A stretch of 64,000 nucleotides of DNA, from contig JAGGVO010000004.1 of the NCBI GenBank assembly GCA_021157965.1, forward strand, positions 17,822 through 81,821. Direction: 5' to 3'. Origin of the DNA: Candidatus Neomarinimicrobiota bacterium (lineage in GTDB: Bacteria; Fidelibacterota; Fidelibacteria; Fidelibacterales; Fidelibacteraceae). Under the pieces are notes generated by a model, which was not told where the DNA came from, did not search any database, and was given only the letters and a program-made list of their open reading frames with translations. Shown here piece by piece: positions 8,071 through 16,913 of this stretch (position 1 is the stretch's first letter; every line of letters begins with the position of its first letter). The position numbers and the translations under genes are program-made.

Positions 8071-8724
8071 ATGGATCCAAAAAGTCCTCAAAAAAGAATA
8101 CGTTCATACCTGACGTATGTTCGGGATGTATTCGGAGCAGAACTTTTGGTAAACAGAGATAAAAAGATGACTGAACTGGACCTGTATCGCCAATCCATTG
8201 AGCAGTGTACGAAATGTGCTTTATCCCAAACCCGGAAACATTTTGTTTTTGGGGACGGCTCTCCTGACGCGGACATTTTATTTGTTGGTGAAGCACCGGG
8301 GGCTGTGGAAGATGAAACTGGAATTCCTTTTGTCGGCCGGGCAGGTAAACTGTTGGATAAAGCCCTGCACCATATTGGTCTGGACCGGGACAGGATTTTT
8401 ATCACCAATGTACTGAAGTGCCGCCCGCCGGGGAACCGGGATCCTCTTCCTGATGAGATCGCTTTATGCGAGCCGTATCTTCATCGTCAGATTGAATTGC
8501 TGAACCCCCGGGTGATTGTAGCTTTGGGACGGATTGCCGCCAGAACCCTGCTTCGGCTTCCGTCCGATACATCTCTCACATCCATGCGAAAACAATCATT
8601 CGAATACCATGGTGTTCCTCTGTGTGCCTTTTATCATCCCGCGGCAATTCTCCGGAATGCCGGCCTGGAAGGAGAGTATTTCCGTGATTTTGAGAAACTG
8701 AAAGAAATGTATTTAAAGGATTAA
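8071..8724 (+). CDS. Uracil-DNA glycosylase, family 4 (Fe-S type)
   Basis: A 217-residue DNA repair enzyme that removes uracil from DNA. Motif A is GEAPGAVEDETGIPFVGRAG and motif B is HPAAILRN. Cysteines in CTKC, LKCRPPGNRDP and ALCEPYL match the four ligands of the family 4 iron-sulfur cluster. About 50 residues precede the core, as in many bacterial members. It lies between coaBC and dnaB with short spacers. Confidence 0.93.
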   Translation: MDPKSPQKRIRSYLTYVRDVFGAELLVNRDKKMTELDLYRQSIEQCTKCALSQTRKHFVFGDGSPDADILFVGEAPGAVEDETGIPFVGRAGKLLDKALHHIGLDRDRIFITNVLKCRPPGNRDPLPDEIALCEPYLHRQIELLNPRVIVALGRIAARTLLRLPSDTSLTSMRKQSFEYHGVPLCAFYHPAAILRNAGLEGEYFRDFEKLKEMYLKD

Positions 8725-8725
8725 C

Positions 8726-10087
8726 ATGGCTCAGGAAAATGTAACACGTATCCCTCCACAGTCCATTGAATCGGAAATGGCTGTTTTGGGGGCTATGATG
8801 CTGGATGATGCCGCTGCAAACCGGGGTATTGAACTGCTCTCTGAAGATGATTTTTACCGGGAATCTCACCAGTTGATTTTTCATGCCATGGTGATTCTGT
8901 ACAATGAAAGCAAACCCATTGATCAGCTTACCGTTACGGAGAAACTCTCTCAGTTGAAGCACCTGGAAAAATGCGGCGGTGCCTATTATGTTTCCAACCT
9001 GGCGGAAGCCATGCCCACGGCAGCTAATATTGATTATTATGCTTCTATTGTAAAAAACAAATCCATCCTGCGCCATATTATCTCTGTCTCGACCCGGATG
9101 GTGACCGATGCCTACAATGAAGAAGAAGAAGCGGAAGCGATTCTGGATCAGGCCCAGCAGGAAATCTATAAACTGAAATCCCAGTCTGCTCCGTCTGATT
9201 TTGTTGGCATTCATCAGATTATCCATGGCACTATCGATCATATTGAGAGTCTGAAAAATCATGATCAGGATGTAATCGGACTCCACACCGGTTTTATCGG
9301 TCTGGATAAAATGACATCCGGGTTTCAGCCGTCGGATCTGATTATCATCGCCGGCCGACCTTCCATGGGTAAAACTGCCATCAGTTTAAGCATGATGCGT
9401 CGCATGGCTGTGGATTATAAGAAAAAAGTGGGTTTTTTCTCCCTCGAGATGTCTAATGAACAGCTTGTGTTGCGTCTTTTAAGTATGCAAAGCAGTATTG
9501 ACCACCAGAAACTCCGGAAGGGTCGTATTCCCAATGAAATGTGGAGCACTCTCATTGAGGCAGCGTCCAAATTACATGAATCTGAAATTTATGTGGATGA
9601 TACACCCAGTCTGAGCATCATGGATATCCGCAGCCGGGCCCGACGCCTGAAAATGGAAAAGGGACTCGATATTGTGTTTGTGGATTACCTTCAGATTGCC
9701 CGGGGCATTACAAGCCGTTCCTCTACCCGGGAACAGGAAATTTCCTCCATTAGTCAGGGACTCAAGGCAATGGCCAAGGAGCTTCATATCCCCGTTATAG
9801 CTGTTGCCCAGCTGAACCGTGCCGTGGATTCCCGGTCCGGTGATCACAGACCCCACCTGTCCGATTTGCGGGAATCCGGAGCCATTGAGCAGGATGCCGA
9901 TGTTGTAATGTTCGTTTACCGGGAAGAAGTCTATTCCAAAGACCCGGAACATGAAGGCAAAGCGGAACTTATCATATCCAAACAGCGTAATGGCCCGATC
10001 GGAAGAATTCCCCTCACCTTTGAAAAACATCTCACCCGTTTTGAAAATGCACCGGCTGGGGATTATGATATTGATGAGGCATTCTGA
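8726..10087 (+). CDS. dnaB: Replicative DNA helicase DnaB
   Basis: A 453-residue hexameric helicase that unwinds DNA ahead of the replisome. The N-terminal DnaB_N domain begins IPPQSIESEMAVLGAMMLD (about residues 7-25). The RecA-like C-terminal domain carries Walker A GRPSMGKTA, Walker B IVFVDYLQ and the LSDLRESGAIEQDADVV helicase signature. No intein is present and length is normal. The stop overlaps the next start. Confidence 0.97.
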   Translation: MAQENVTRIPPQSIESEMAVLGAMMLDDAAANRGIELLSEDDFYRESHQLIFHAMVILYNESKPIDQLTVTEKLSQLKHLEKCGGAYYVSNLAEAMPTAANIDYYASIVKNKSILRHIISVSTRMVTDAYNEEEEAEAILDQAQQEIYKLKSQSAPSDFVGIHQIIHGTIDHIESLKNHDQDVIGLHTGFIGLDKMTSGFQPSDLIIIAGRPSMGKTAISLSMMRRMAVDYKKKVGFFSLEMSNEQLVLRLLSMQSSIDHQKLRKGRIPNEMWSTLIEAASKLHESEIYVDDTPSLSIMDIRSRARRLKMEKGLDIVFVDYLQIARGITSRSSTREQEISSISQGLKAMAKELHIPVIAVAQLNRAVDSRSGDHRPHLSDLRESGAIEQDADVVMFVYREEVYSKDPEHEGKAELIISKQRNGPIGRIPLTFEKHLTRFENAPAGDYDIDEAF

Positions 10088-12258
10088 TGACATGGACCCT
10101 GACAGAAGCGGACCCTGAAAATTATCCCAAGAAGTTTTTGGTGCTTCTGGATGCTGTCAGGAAATATAATGATAATATCGATAACGATATCCCCCTCCTC
10201 TGGAAAGCTTATCAATTTGCCCAAAATGCCCACATGGGACAGTTCAGGCGTTCCGGTGAACCGTACTTCGAACATGTCTACAATACAGCCCTGATTCTGA
10301 CGGATCTATCTATGGATACCATTACCTTGTGTGCCGCCTTGTTGCACGATGTGGTGGAGGATACAGCCATTTCCGAGGAAATTATTGCCGAAGAATTTTC
10401 TCCCACCATTGCTTTTTTAGTGAAAGGCGTCACCAAAATCGGGGGTATCAAGTTCAACAGCGAACAGGAGCAGCAGGCTGAAAATTTCCGGAAAATGCTT
10501 CTGGGTGTGGCAGAAGATATCCGGGTGCTCATTATCAAATTTGCAGACAGGCTTCATAATATGCGCACCCTGGGATCTCTGCCCCTGGTCAAGCAACGGC
10601 GTATTGCCATTGAAACCCGCGATGTCTACGCACCTTTAGCCCACCGTTTGGGAATGTACCGCCTGAAAATGGAAATGGAAGATCTGGCCCTGAAATATCT
10701 GGAACCCCGGATTTTTAAATTCCTGGAAAAGAAAGTCAGTGCCAAACGGGAAGAACTGGAAGCCTATATCAATAATTTTACCGGACTTATCGATAAAAAA
10801 CTCCGGGAAAACGGAATCGAAGCCGTCATCTTTGGACGCCTGAAGCATTTTTACTCCATCTACAACAAGATGAAAAAACAGAACAAGCCCTTTGAGGAAA
10901 TTTATGATGTTCTGGCGATCCGTGTAATTGTAAACACTGTGGCGGAATGTTACGGTTCCCTGGGGTATATCCATCAGTTATTTAAACCGATCCCCGAGCG
11001 TTTCCGCGATTTTATCGCCAATGCCAAATCCAATGGGTATCAATCCGTTCATTCAACGGTTATCGGTCCGGGAGGAAAACTGATTGAAATTCAGATCCGG
11101 ACCCATGAGATGCACAAAAAGGCGGAAGTGGGTATTGCGGCACACTGGAAGTACAAAGAATCCAAGGAAAATGATGACAGTCTGGATAAACATATTCAGT
11201 GGCTCAGAGATCTTGTTGACATGCTTAAATCCGATTCAGCCAATGAGTCGGATTTTATGGAAACCCTGAAGATCGACCTTTTCAAGGATGAAATTTTTGT
11301 TTTTACGCCCAAGGGGGACCTGATCAGTCTTCCCAAAGGATCCACAGCCCTTGATTTTGCCTTTGCCGTTCATACGGAAATCGGTCTGCGGTGCATCGGT
11401 GCCAAGGTCAATGCCAAAATTGTTCCTCTGAATACCGAATTGAGCAGTGGTGATCAGATAGAAATTATTACATCCGCCAACCACAGCCCAAGCTATAACT
11501 GGCTGAAATACGTCCGTACCAATAAAGCCCGTTCCCGAATCCGCAAATGGCTTCAGCGGAATGAATTTGAACAGAGTGTTAAGCTGGGTGAAGAAATCCT
11601 GGAAAAGGGACTCCGGCGGCTGAAGAAATCGGATAAGATCAAAGAGGTGAGGGAACGATATCAGGAAATGGGTTATCAAACCCTGGATCTGTTTCACCAG
11701 GCTCTGGGAAAGGGGGATCTGACACTCAGGGATGTGGTAAATACCCTGTTGGATGATTCGGGAAAACCCGGTGATAGTGAATTTACCGTGGCAAAAATCC
11801 TCCGTCCCTTTACCCGGACAACCCAGGGGGTGACCGTTCAGGGCCTGGACAATGTGATGGTCCAGTTTGCCAAATGTTGTAATCCCATCCCCGGTGATGA
11901 TATTGTCGGCTTTATTACCCGGGGGCGGGGCATTACGGTCCATCGCAGCAACTGCAAAAACATTCCGAAAATTGAGTCTGAACAGGATCGGCTGATTGAC
12001 GTTACCTGGGATTTGAAAAGCGGGCGAACTTTTATTGTCCGGCTCAATATCATTTGTGAAGACCGTAAGAACATGATGTATGATATTGTGGCAGTAATTC
12101 GTGAAATGAATACCAATATGTTGTCCGTAAATTTTGATGTGGAAGGTAAACTGGCCAGGGGACAGGTGGCCATAATGGTGGAAAATGTCCGTCATGCCGG
12201 ACGGATTATAGCAAAGATCAAGAAAATTCCCGGGATTCTCTCGGTTGAACGTATTTAG
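10087..12258 (+). CDS. Bifunctional (p)ppGpp synthetase/hydrolase, RelA/SpoT family
   Basis: A 723-residue long RSH protein controlling the stringent response alarmone. The N-terminal HD hydrolase domain is intact, with LLHDVVEDT (about residue 80) and DRLHNMRTL. The synthetase domain follows, with RVIVNTVAECYGSLGYIHQL, NGYQSVHSTVIGPGG and EIQIRTHEMHKKAEVGIAAHW. Then come a TGS domain (FVFTPKGDLISLPKGSTALDFAF), a helical and zinc-finger-like part with KCCNPIPGDDIVGF, and a C-terminal ACT domain. Both catalytic halves look complete, so it probably makes and degrades ppGpp. ATGA overlap with dnaB. Confidence 0.96.
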   Translation: MTWTLTEADPENYPKKFLVLLDAVRKYNDNIDNDIPLLWKAYQFAQNAHMGQFRRSGEPYFEHVYNTALILTDLSMDTITLCAALLHDVVEDTAISEEIIAEEFSPTIAFLVKGVTKIGGIKFNSEQEQQAENFRKMLLGVAEDIRVLIIKFADRLHNMRTLGSLPLVKQRRIAIETRDVYAPLAHRLGMYRLKMEMEDLALKYLEPRIFKFLEKKVSAKREELEAYINNFTGLIDKKLRENGIEAVIFGRLKHFYSIYNKMKKQNKPFEEIYDVLAIRVIVNTVAECYGSLGYIHQLFKPIPERFRDFIANAKSNGYQSVHSTVIGPGGKLIEIQIRTHEMHKKAEVGIAAHWKYKESKENDDSLDKHIQWLRDLVDMLKSDSANESDFMETLKIDLFKDEIFVFTPKGDLISLPKGSTALDFAFAVHTEIGLRCIGAKVNAKIVPLNTELSSGDQIEIITSANHSPSYNWLKYVRTNKARSRIRKWLQRNEFEQSVKLGEEILEKGLRRLKKSDKIKEVRERYQEMGYQTLDLFHQALGKGDLTLRDVVNTLLDDSGKPGDSEFTVAKILRPFTRTTQGVTVQGLDNVMVQFAKCCNPIPGDDIVGFITRGRGITVHRSNCKNIPKIESEQDRLIDVTWDLKSGRTFIVRLNIICEDRKNMMYDIVAVIREMNTNMLSVNFDVEGKLARGQVAIMVENVRHAGRIIAKIKKIPGILSVERI

Positions 12259-12267
12259 GAAGGGATT

Positions 12268-12591
12268 ATGACTGAAATAACGTACACAAAAAAAGACGTT
12301 GCCGTAAAATTGCAGAACCTGATGGATTTAAACCTCTATGTTGCAGAAGAGATGGTGGACGGACTTTTTTCTGTCCTCCGGGAGCTGCTGATGGACGAAA
12401 CGGCGGAGAAAGTCCGCATTGAAATCAGGAATTTTGGCGTGTTTGAAGTGAAACCCACCCAGGCGAAACCCATGGCACGGAACCCGCGAACCAATGAAAT
12501 TGTCCACGTACCCCCCCGAAGGAAGACCCATTTCAAACCGGGAAAAATTCTCAAAGAATATCTGAAAACCCCGTTGAATAGCCATGAGTAG
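12268..12591 (+). CDS. HU/IHF family DNA-binding protein
   Basis: A 107-residue histone-like protein that bends and compacts DNA. N-terminal helices (KKDVAVKLQNLMDLN) and the beta-arm region are recognisable: IRNFGVFEVKPTQAKPMARN followed by PRTNEIVHVPPRR and KTHFKPGKILK. The tail is about ten residues longer than E. coli HU. It lies between the RSH gene and ruvX, overlapping ruvX by eight bases. Confidence 0.92.
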   Translation: MTEITYTKKDVAVKLQNLMDLNLYVAEEMVDGLFSVLRELLMDETAEKVRIEIRNFGVFEVKPTQAKPMARNPRTNEIVHVPPRRKTHFKPGKILKEYLKTPLNSHE

Positions 12592-13003
12592 AATTCTGGC
12601 CGTGGATTATGGTCATAAAAGGGTGGGACTTGCCCTTTCAGATCCGCTCAATGTTGTGGCAACCCCGCTGGATACTCTGCAGGTGGATGAGGAGGATTTG
12701 CTGTTACAGGCACTTGAAAATCTTATCGTAAAATGGGATGTAAGCCAGGTACTGGTGGGATATCCCCTGGGACTCCGGGGGGTTAAAACCCGTCAAACCC
12801 TGGAAGTGGACCGCTTTGTTGAGGCCCTGAAAAAGCGTATCTCCGTCCCCGTAACTCTATGGGATGAACGCTTTACCAGTGTCGAAGCAAAAAATATCCT
12901 CCGTCAGAAAGGGCTCAAACCTTCGGAAAACAAGGGCCTTGTTGATCAAATGTCTGCACGGATCATTTTACAGGAATATCTTGATTACGGATTGAAACGA
13001 TGA
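12584..13003 (+). CDS. ruvX: Putative pre-16S rRNA nuclease / Holliday junction resolvase-like YqgF
   Basis: A 139-residue RNase H-fold nuclease. The family motifs are intact: ILAVDYGHKRVGLALSDP (residues 4-21), VGYPLGLRG, and VTLWDERFTSVEAKNIL. The acidic residues of the RNase H-like active site (D7 of DYG, and those of DERF) are present. In E. coli the homologue matures the 5' end of 16S rRNA. It overlaps both neighbours. Confidence 0.94.
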   Translation: MSRILAVDYGHKRVGLALSDPLNVVATPLDTLQVDEEDLLLQALENLIVKWDVSQVLVGYPLGLRGVKTRQTLEVDRFVEALKKRISVPVTLWDERFTSVEAKNILRQKGLKPSENKGLVDQMSARIILQEYLDYGLKR

Positions 13004-14526
13004 AAGGCACCCTGAAAAACAAAATCCTGATTCTTGTATCAGCCCTGGCCTTGGCCATGACCTTTCCACCGGTCAATGCCTGGATCCTGGGATATTTTGC
13101 CCTGCTTCCCCTCCTGTATGTCTTTTACATGGAGCCGGAAAAAGGCTTTGCCCGGGGCTATTTTTTCGGTTTTATCTATTCATTGGTTCTGGTCCACTGG
13201 CTTGCTTTTAACAGCGGGGCTTCTGTATGGCTTGTCACCCTGTCTGCCTTGATGGCCGCCGCCTTTCTTGCTTTGAATTACGGAGTGATGGGCTGGATAA
13301 CTGTCCTGTATATCCGTCGCCATGGAGGATTAGGCCTTTTTGTCTTTCCTATTGTGTGGACTGTTGTGGAATTTATCCGCTCATTTGGAGCCCTGGGCTT
13401 TCAATGGGTCCTTGTGGCGAATGGTCAAACGGCCAACCTTCCCTTTATTCAGATGGCTGATCTGGGGGGACCCTTTCTCATTTCCTTTCTTCTGGTATCT
13501 GTGAACACCCTTTTGTTCTGTCTTTTGATGAAGGTCCCGGCATACCGGGGAATCCGGCAAATTTTTTATGTCCTTTTGGGAATTTTCCTGATTGTCCCCT
13601 ATACCTATGGTATTTTTCGGCTGTATCAACAGAACGAGCCTGCTAAATCCCATGTTTTTCGGCTGGTACAGCCGGATTATGATTCTCACGAAAAATGGGA
13701 AAGAGAAAGGCGGGATGAAATTTTTGATACCATGATATCCCTCAGCCGGGCACCGGGGGTGGATAGTGTGGATATCATCGTCTGGCCTGAAAGCGCCACT
13801 CCCGTCTATATCCGGACTCAGATTAAGTACCGATCCATGCTGGAAGAATTAAGCCGGGAAACAGGCTGTGTTTTGATTTCCGGGGTCCCCGACTATTTTG
13901 TCCGGAACGGCAAGGTCTATGTAACAAACAGCCTGTATGTATTTGAACCTCAACAGGGGATTAGTGGAAAATATAACAAACAAAAACTGGTTCCGTTCGG
14001 GGAGTATATCCCCCTGTCCGATGTATTTCCCCGCTTATCCCGTTTGAATCTGGGACAGGGGAATTTTACTGCCGGAAAAAACGAACCGTTGCTGAGAGTT
14101 GATTCTCTGGATGTTACCCTGGCTCCCATGATTTGCTATGAATCGGTATTTTCCCGGGAGGCCTTGATAAAAATCCGGAACGGAGGTGAATATCACATCC
14201 TGGTGACCAATGACAGCTGGTTTGGAGATTCCTGGGGACCTTATCAGCATGCCTCTCAGGCAATTTTTCGTGCCGTTGAAACCCGAAGACCCGTCATCCG
14301 CTGTGCCAATACCGGCGTTTCCATGGCCATCGACCATACGGGACGCATCCTGAAAGAACTTCCCCTGAATACCCGTGGCATCCTGGATGTCCGAATGACG
14401 GTCCCTGACATGCAAAGCCCTTATGTGAAGTCCGGAAATACTTTTGCCTTTATCCTGTGCGGAGTTCTGATGGGGGTTTTGCTCACTCCCCTGTGGCCGG
14501 TAAAAAGGAATCGCAATGACCCGTAA
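13000..14526 (+). CDS. lnt: Apolipoprotein N-acyltransferase
   Basis: A 508-residue inner-membrane protein that adds the third acyl chain to lipoproteins. About six to seven N-terminal membrane segments span residues 5-210, followed by a periplasmic nitrilase domain. The catalytic triad is visible as Glu264 (WPESATP), Lys329 (KQKLVPFGEYIP) and Cys379 (MICYESVF). A last membrane segment lies near residues 480-500. It supports a diderm cell envelope with lipoproteins. The ATG overlaps ruvX by four bases. Confidence 0.95.
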   Translation: MKGTLKNKILILVSALALAMTFPPVNAWILGYFALLPLLYVFYMEPEKGFARGYFFGFIYSLVLVHWLAFNSGASVWLVTLSALMAAAFLALNYGVMGWITVLYIRRHGGLGLFVFPIVWTVVEFIRSFGALGFQWVLVANGQTANLPFIQMADLGGPFLISFLLVSVNTLLFCLLMKVPAYRGIRQIFYVLLGIFLIVPYTYGIFRLYQQNEPAKSHVFRLVQPDYDSHEKWERERRDEIFDTMISLSRAPGVDSVDIIVWPESATPVYIRTQIKYRSMLEELSRETGCVLISGVPDYFVRNGKVYVTNSLYVFEPQQGISGKYNKQKLVPFGEYIPLSDVFPRLSRLNLGQGNFTAGKNEPLLRVDSLDVTLAPMICYESVFSREALIKIRNGGEYHILVTNDSWFGDSWGPYQHASQAIFRAVETRRPVIRCANTGVSMAIDHTGRILKELPLNTRGILDVRMTVPDMQSPYVKSGNTFAFILCGVLMGVLLTPLWPVKRNRNDP

Positions 14527-14893
14527 GATGCTTTTAGGTATGCTTTTGGCAATTTCTCTGCTTTTTGCCGCAGATGAGAAGGAGCGGGTTTACTTCCCGC
14601 CCGATACACCATATCTTGAAAAGGTCTGCAAAACATTGAATGAACAGGATTATTTGCTGGTGGAAGACTCTACGGCAGCAGACTGGAAAGGTTCTCTGAT
14701 GATGACGGATTTGTCCGATTCCATCCGGTATGAAATTCTTTTGGAAAATAAATCCGGAGGTCCGGTCTTAGCCGGCGTTTTTTATCTGAAACCTGTCGCC
14801 GGAAAAATCGTTCTTAAACAGATCCGGAATTTTTCACTGTGGTTTGCAGTGACCAATCTGGTGATTCTGGGTTTGTTTTTCATCCGCTTTTAA
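14516..14893 (+). CDS. Small exported membrane protein, unknown function
   Basis: A 125-residue protein starting inside the end of lnt (11-base overlap), with AAAAAGGA upstream. Residues 1-19 look like a signal peptide (MLLGMLLAISLLFAA) and the last 20 residues form a membrane segment (LWFAVTNLVILGLFFIRF), so the middle part is probably periplasmic and anchored at its C-terminus. I do not recognise a family. Confidence 0.6.
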   Translation: MTRKMLLGMLLAISLLFAADEKERVYFPPDTPYLEKVCKTLNEQDYLLVEDSTAADWKGSLMMTDLSDSIRYEILLENKSGGPVLAGVFYLKPVAGKIVLKQIRNFSLWFAVTNLVILGLFFIRF

Positions 14894-14912
14894 ATAAAGA
14901 AGTGAGGATTCC

Positions 14913-15506
14913 GTGAAAATTTTCAAAAAGTGTCTCTTTCTCTTTTTCATGTTGATGAGTATTGTCCACGCATCAGATAATAGGGCCATATTAAAAAGTC
15001 TGATCCTTCCCGGTTGGGGTGAACATAGTCTGGACGCATCCCGCAGAGGGCGGGGATTCATAATTGCTGAAGCTGCACTCTGGGTCTCCTATGCCGGTTT
15101 GTATCTGTACAGGGATGTGCAGCATGACGATATGGTTCATTATGCCGAAGCCCATTCCGGTGCGGCATCTTTTTATGGAAGTTCCCAGTATTGGGTGGAT
15201 ATGGGCAGTTACCTGAGTTGGGAGGATCACCGGGAAGAGATGCTTGAAAACAGGATGCCTGATAAAATCTATGATGAACAGTATGCCTGGAATTGGGAAT
15301 CTTTGGATCATGCCAACACATTCAGGGATATCCGGATCCGGAAAGACAGGACAGACCACCGGATGACCTTTTTGATTGGCGGGATGATATTCAATCGTCT
15401 TGTGAGTGTGTTGGATGTTGCCTATCTGAGCCGTTCCATGGAATCCTCTTTACAAATAACCCCGGAAGAAACCTCAATCAACCTGTCCATTGTCCTGAAC
15501 CCATGA
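14913..15506 (+). CDS. DUF5683-like envelope protein
   Basis: A 197-residue protein with a signal peptide (residues 1-21). The sequence KSLILPGWGEHSLDASRRGRGF is the typical opening of the DUF5683-type family (LPGxGQ...G), followed by two hydrophobic stretches (AALWVSYAGLYLY and MTFLIGGMIFNRLVSVLDVAYL). Its function is unknown. The stop overlaps the next ATG (ATGA). Confidence 0.7.
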   Translation: MKIFKKCLFLFFMLMSIVHASDNRAILKSLILPGWGEHSLDASRRGRGFIIAEAALWVSYAGLYLYRDVQHDDMVHYAEAHSGAASFYGSSQYWVDMGSYLSWEDHREEMLENRMPDKIYDEQYAWNWESLDHANTFRDIRIRKDRTDHRMTFLIGGMIFNRLVSVLDVAYLSRSMESSLQITPEETSINLSIVLNP

Positions 15507-16153
15507 AGAAACCGACAAAGTATAAAAATATGTATTCTCTTCTCTTTCTTGCCATGTTAATCGCCGTATGGTTTCCGGGAGTTATTTACCAGATGATTTT
15601 CAGTTTGATGCTCATTCCCCTGATTATTTTTGCTCCCAATCCCAGCCGAATCGGCCGTTTTCTCATATCCATGTCTCCCTTTCTTTTAATCACCCTTGGT
15701 GTTCATCTTTTTTTCCGGATCGGAGTTGGTGATTACTGGGGTGCTTTCAGGGAAAAGCAGTTGTGGTCTGTAGCCGGATATTTTACGCTCCGTAACCTGA
15801 ATGTCATGGGAGTGGTGGCCCTGATGTTCAATTATAATCCCCTTTCCGATATGGATGGATTGTCCGCCAGGTTGCAAAACCGTTTGTTGAAGAGGGACGG
15901 GAAACAGCATCCTTTTTCTGCCGGACTTTTTATCGGAATGCAGTATTTTCGGGTTATTCGTGACGAGTACCGGTCACTGATCCAGGTCCACAGGATTCTG
16001 GGGATTAAAAAAGAGAAGGGCCTTCTGAAACAGGTTCGTTATTACATATCTCTTATTATTCCCCTCTTTATAGGATCTTTTGAACGTGTGGATCAATTGT
16101 CGGTGGCTTTAACCACCCGCGGGTTCGGCAGGAGCGGAGAATATGGCTCTTAA
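15503..16153 (+). CDS. EcfT/CbiQ-like transmembrane protein
   Basis: The start is ATG 15503, which overlaps the preceding stop; the same frame is open further upstream but that part duplicates the coding space of the previous gene. The 216-residue protein has about five hydrophobic segments and ends SFERVDQLSVALTTRGFGRSG, which matches the coupling-helix signature of EcfT/CbiQ (ARGF.g type). EcfT joins an S component to two ATPases in vitamin and metal uptake. No ATPase or S component lies nearby, so whether it works in transport is unclear. It overlaps truA by 11 bases. Confidence 0.7.
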   Translation: MKKPTKYKNMYSLLFLAMLIAVWFPGVIYQMIFSLMLIPLIIFAPNPSRIGRFLISMSPFLLITLGVHLFFRIGVGDYWGAFREKQLWSVAGYFTLRNLNVMGVVALMFNYNPLSDMDGLSARLQNRLLKRDGKQHPFSAGLFIGMQYFRVIRDEYRSLIQVHRILGIKKEKGLLKQVRYYISLIIPLFIGSFERVDQLSVALTTRGFGRSGEYGS

Positions 16154-16913
16154 ACGTTTTGCCTTTCGCACGGAATATGAAGGGACCGCCTATTGCGGGT
16201 TTCAGCTTCAACCGGATCAGCCCACCATTCAGGAGGCCATTGAAAAAGCTTTTCTTGCCCTTTATCAACTGGATATACGTATTGTTGGCAGCGGACGGAC
16301 GGATTCTGGAGTCCATGCAGCAGGACAAATCTTTCATGCCGATCTGCCGGATAAAATTCCTTGCCATAAACTGGGGATGGCTTTAAACAGCTATTTGCCG
16401 GAAGATATTCGCATCATAGGGGTTTCCCGGGTGGACGATACCTTTCATGCCCGTTTTGATGCTGTTTCACGGCGATATACTTATAGGATATTCAACGGAA
16501 TTACGGTTTTAAAACGCCGTTTTGCCTGGCAGATCTATCAATCTCTTGATGTATCTGCCATGAAACAGTGCCTGCCTGTCATATCCGGTGAACATGATTT
16601 TACATCCTTTTGCCTGAGTCAGACAGAAACAGAAAACAAAAAATGTGATATTCAGACTGCCGGATGGCACGTTATAGGTTCGGAACTGTTTTTCACAGTG
16701 CAGGCGAACCGGTTTCTTCATTCCATGGTCCGCTCTCTTGCCGGCACCATGGTAGAAGTGGGGAAGGGGCGATACACGGTTGAAGATTTTGAAAACATTC
16801 TGAAGAAGCATAACCATGGCTCAGGGGCTGTTACGGCCCCTGCCCGGGGATTAGTGCTTGAGGAAGTCATTTATAATCCGCAGATTACATGGCAATGGTC
16901 AGGAGTATCATAA
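16143..16913 (+). CDS. truA: tRNA pseudouridine(38-40) synthase
   Basis: A 256-residue TruA that isomerises uridines 38-40 in the anticodon arm. The catalytic Asp lies in GSGRTDSGVHAAGQ (about residues 50-63). DAVSRRYTYRIFNG and RFLHSMVRSLAGTMVEVGKG are also family signatures. It starts within the end of the EcfT-like gene. Confidence 0.95.
   Translation: MALKRFAFRTEYEGTAYCGFQLQPDQPTIQEAIEKAFLALYQLDIRIVGSGRTDSGVHAAGQIFHADLPDKIPCHKLGMALNSYLPEDIRIIGVSRVDDTFHARFDAVSRRYTYRIFNGITVLKRRFAWQIYQSLDVSAMKQCLPVISGEHDFTSFCLSQTETENKKCDIQTAGWHVIGSELFFTVQANRFLHSMVRSLAGTMVEVGKGRYTVEDFENILKKHNHGSGAVTAPARGLVLEEVIYNPQITWQWSGVS

Noticed and set aside
11236..12195. Long minus-strand open frame opposite the RSH gene
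   Set aside because: It lies wholly antisense to the conserved RSH coding sequence and has no recognisable domain; a codon-bias shadow.
15293..15502. A 70-residue N-terminal extension of the EcfT-like protein
   Set aside because: It overlaps the coding part of the preceding envelope protein in another frame and has no hydrophobic or family features; the ATG at 15503 fits the operon's ATGA pattern.
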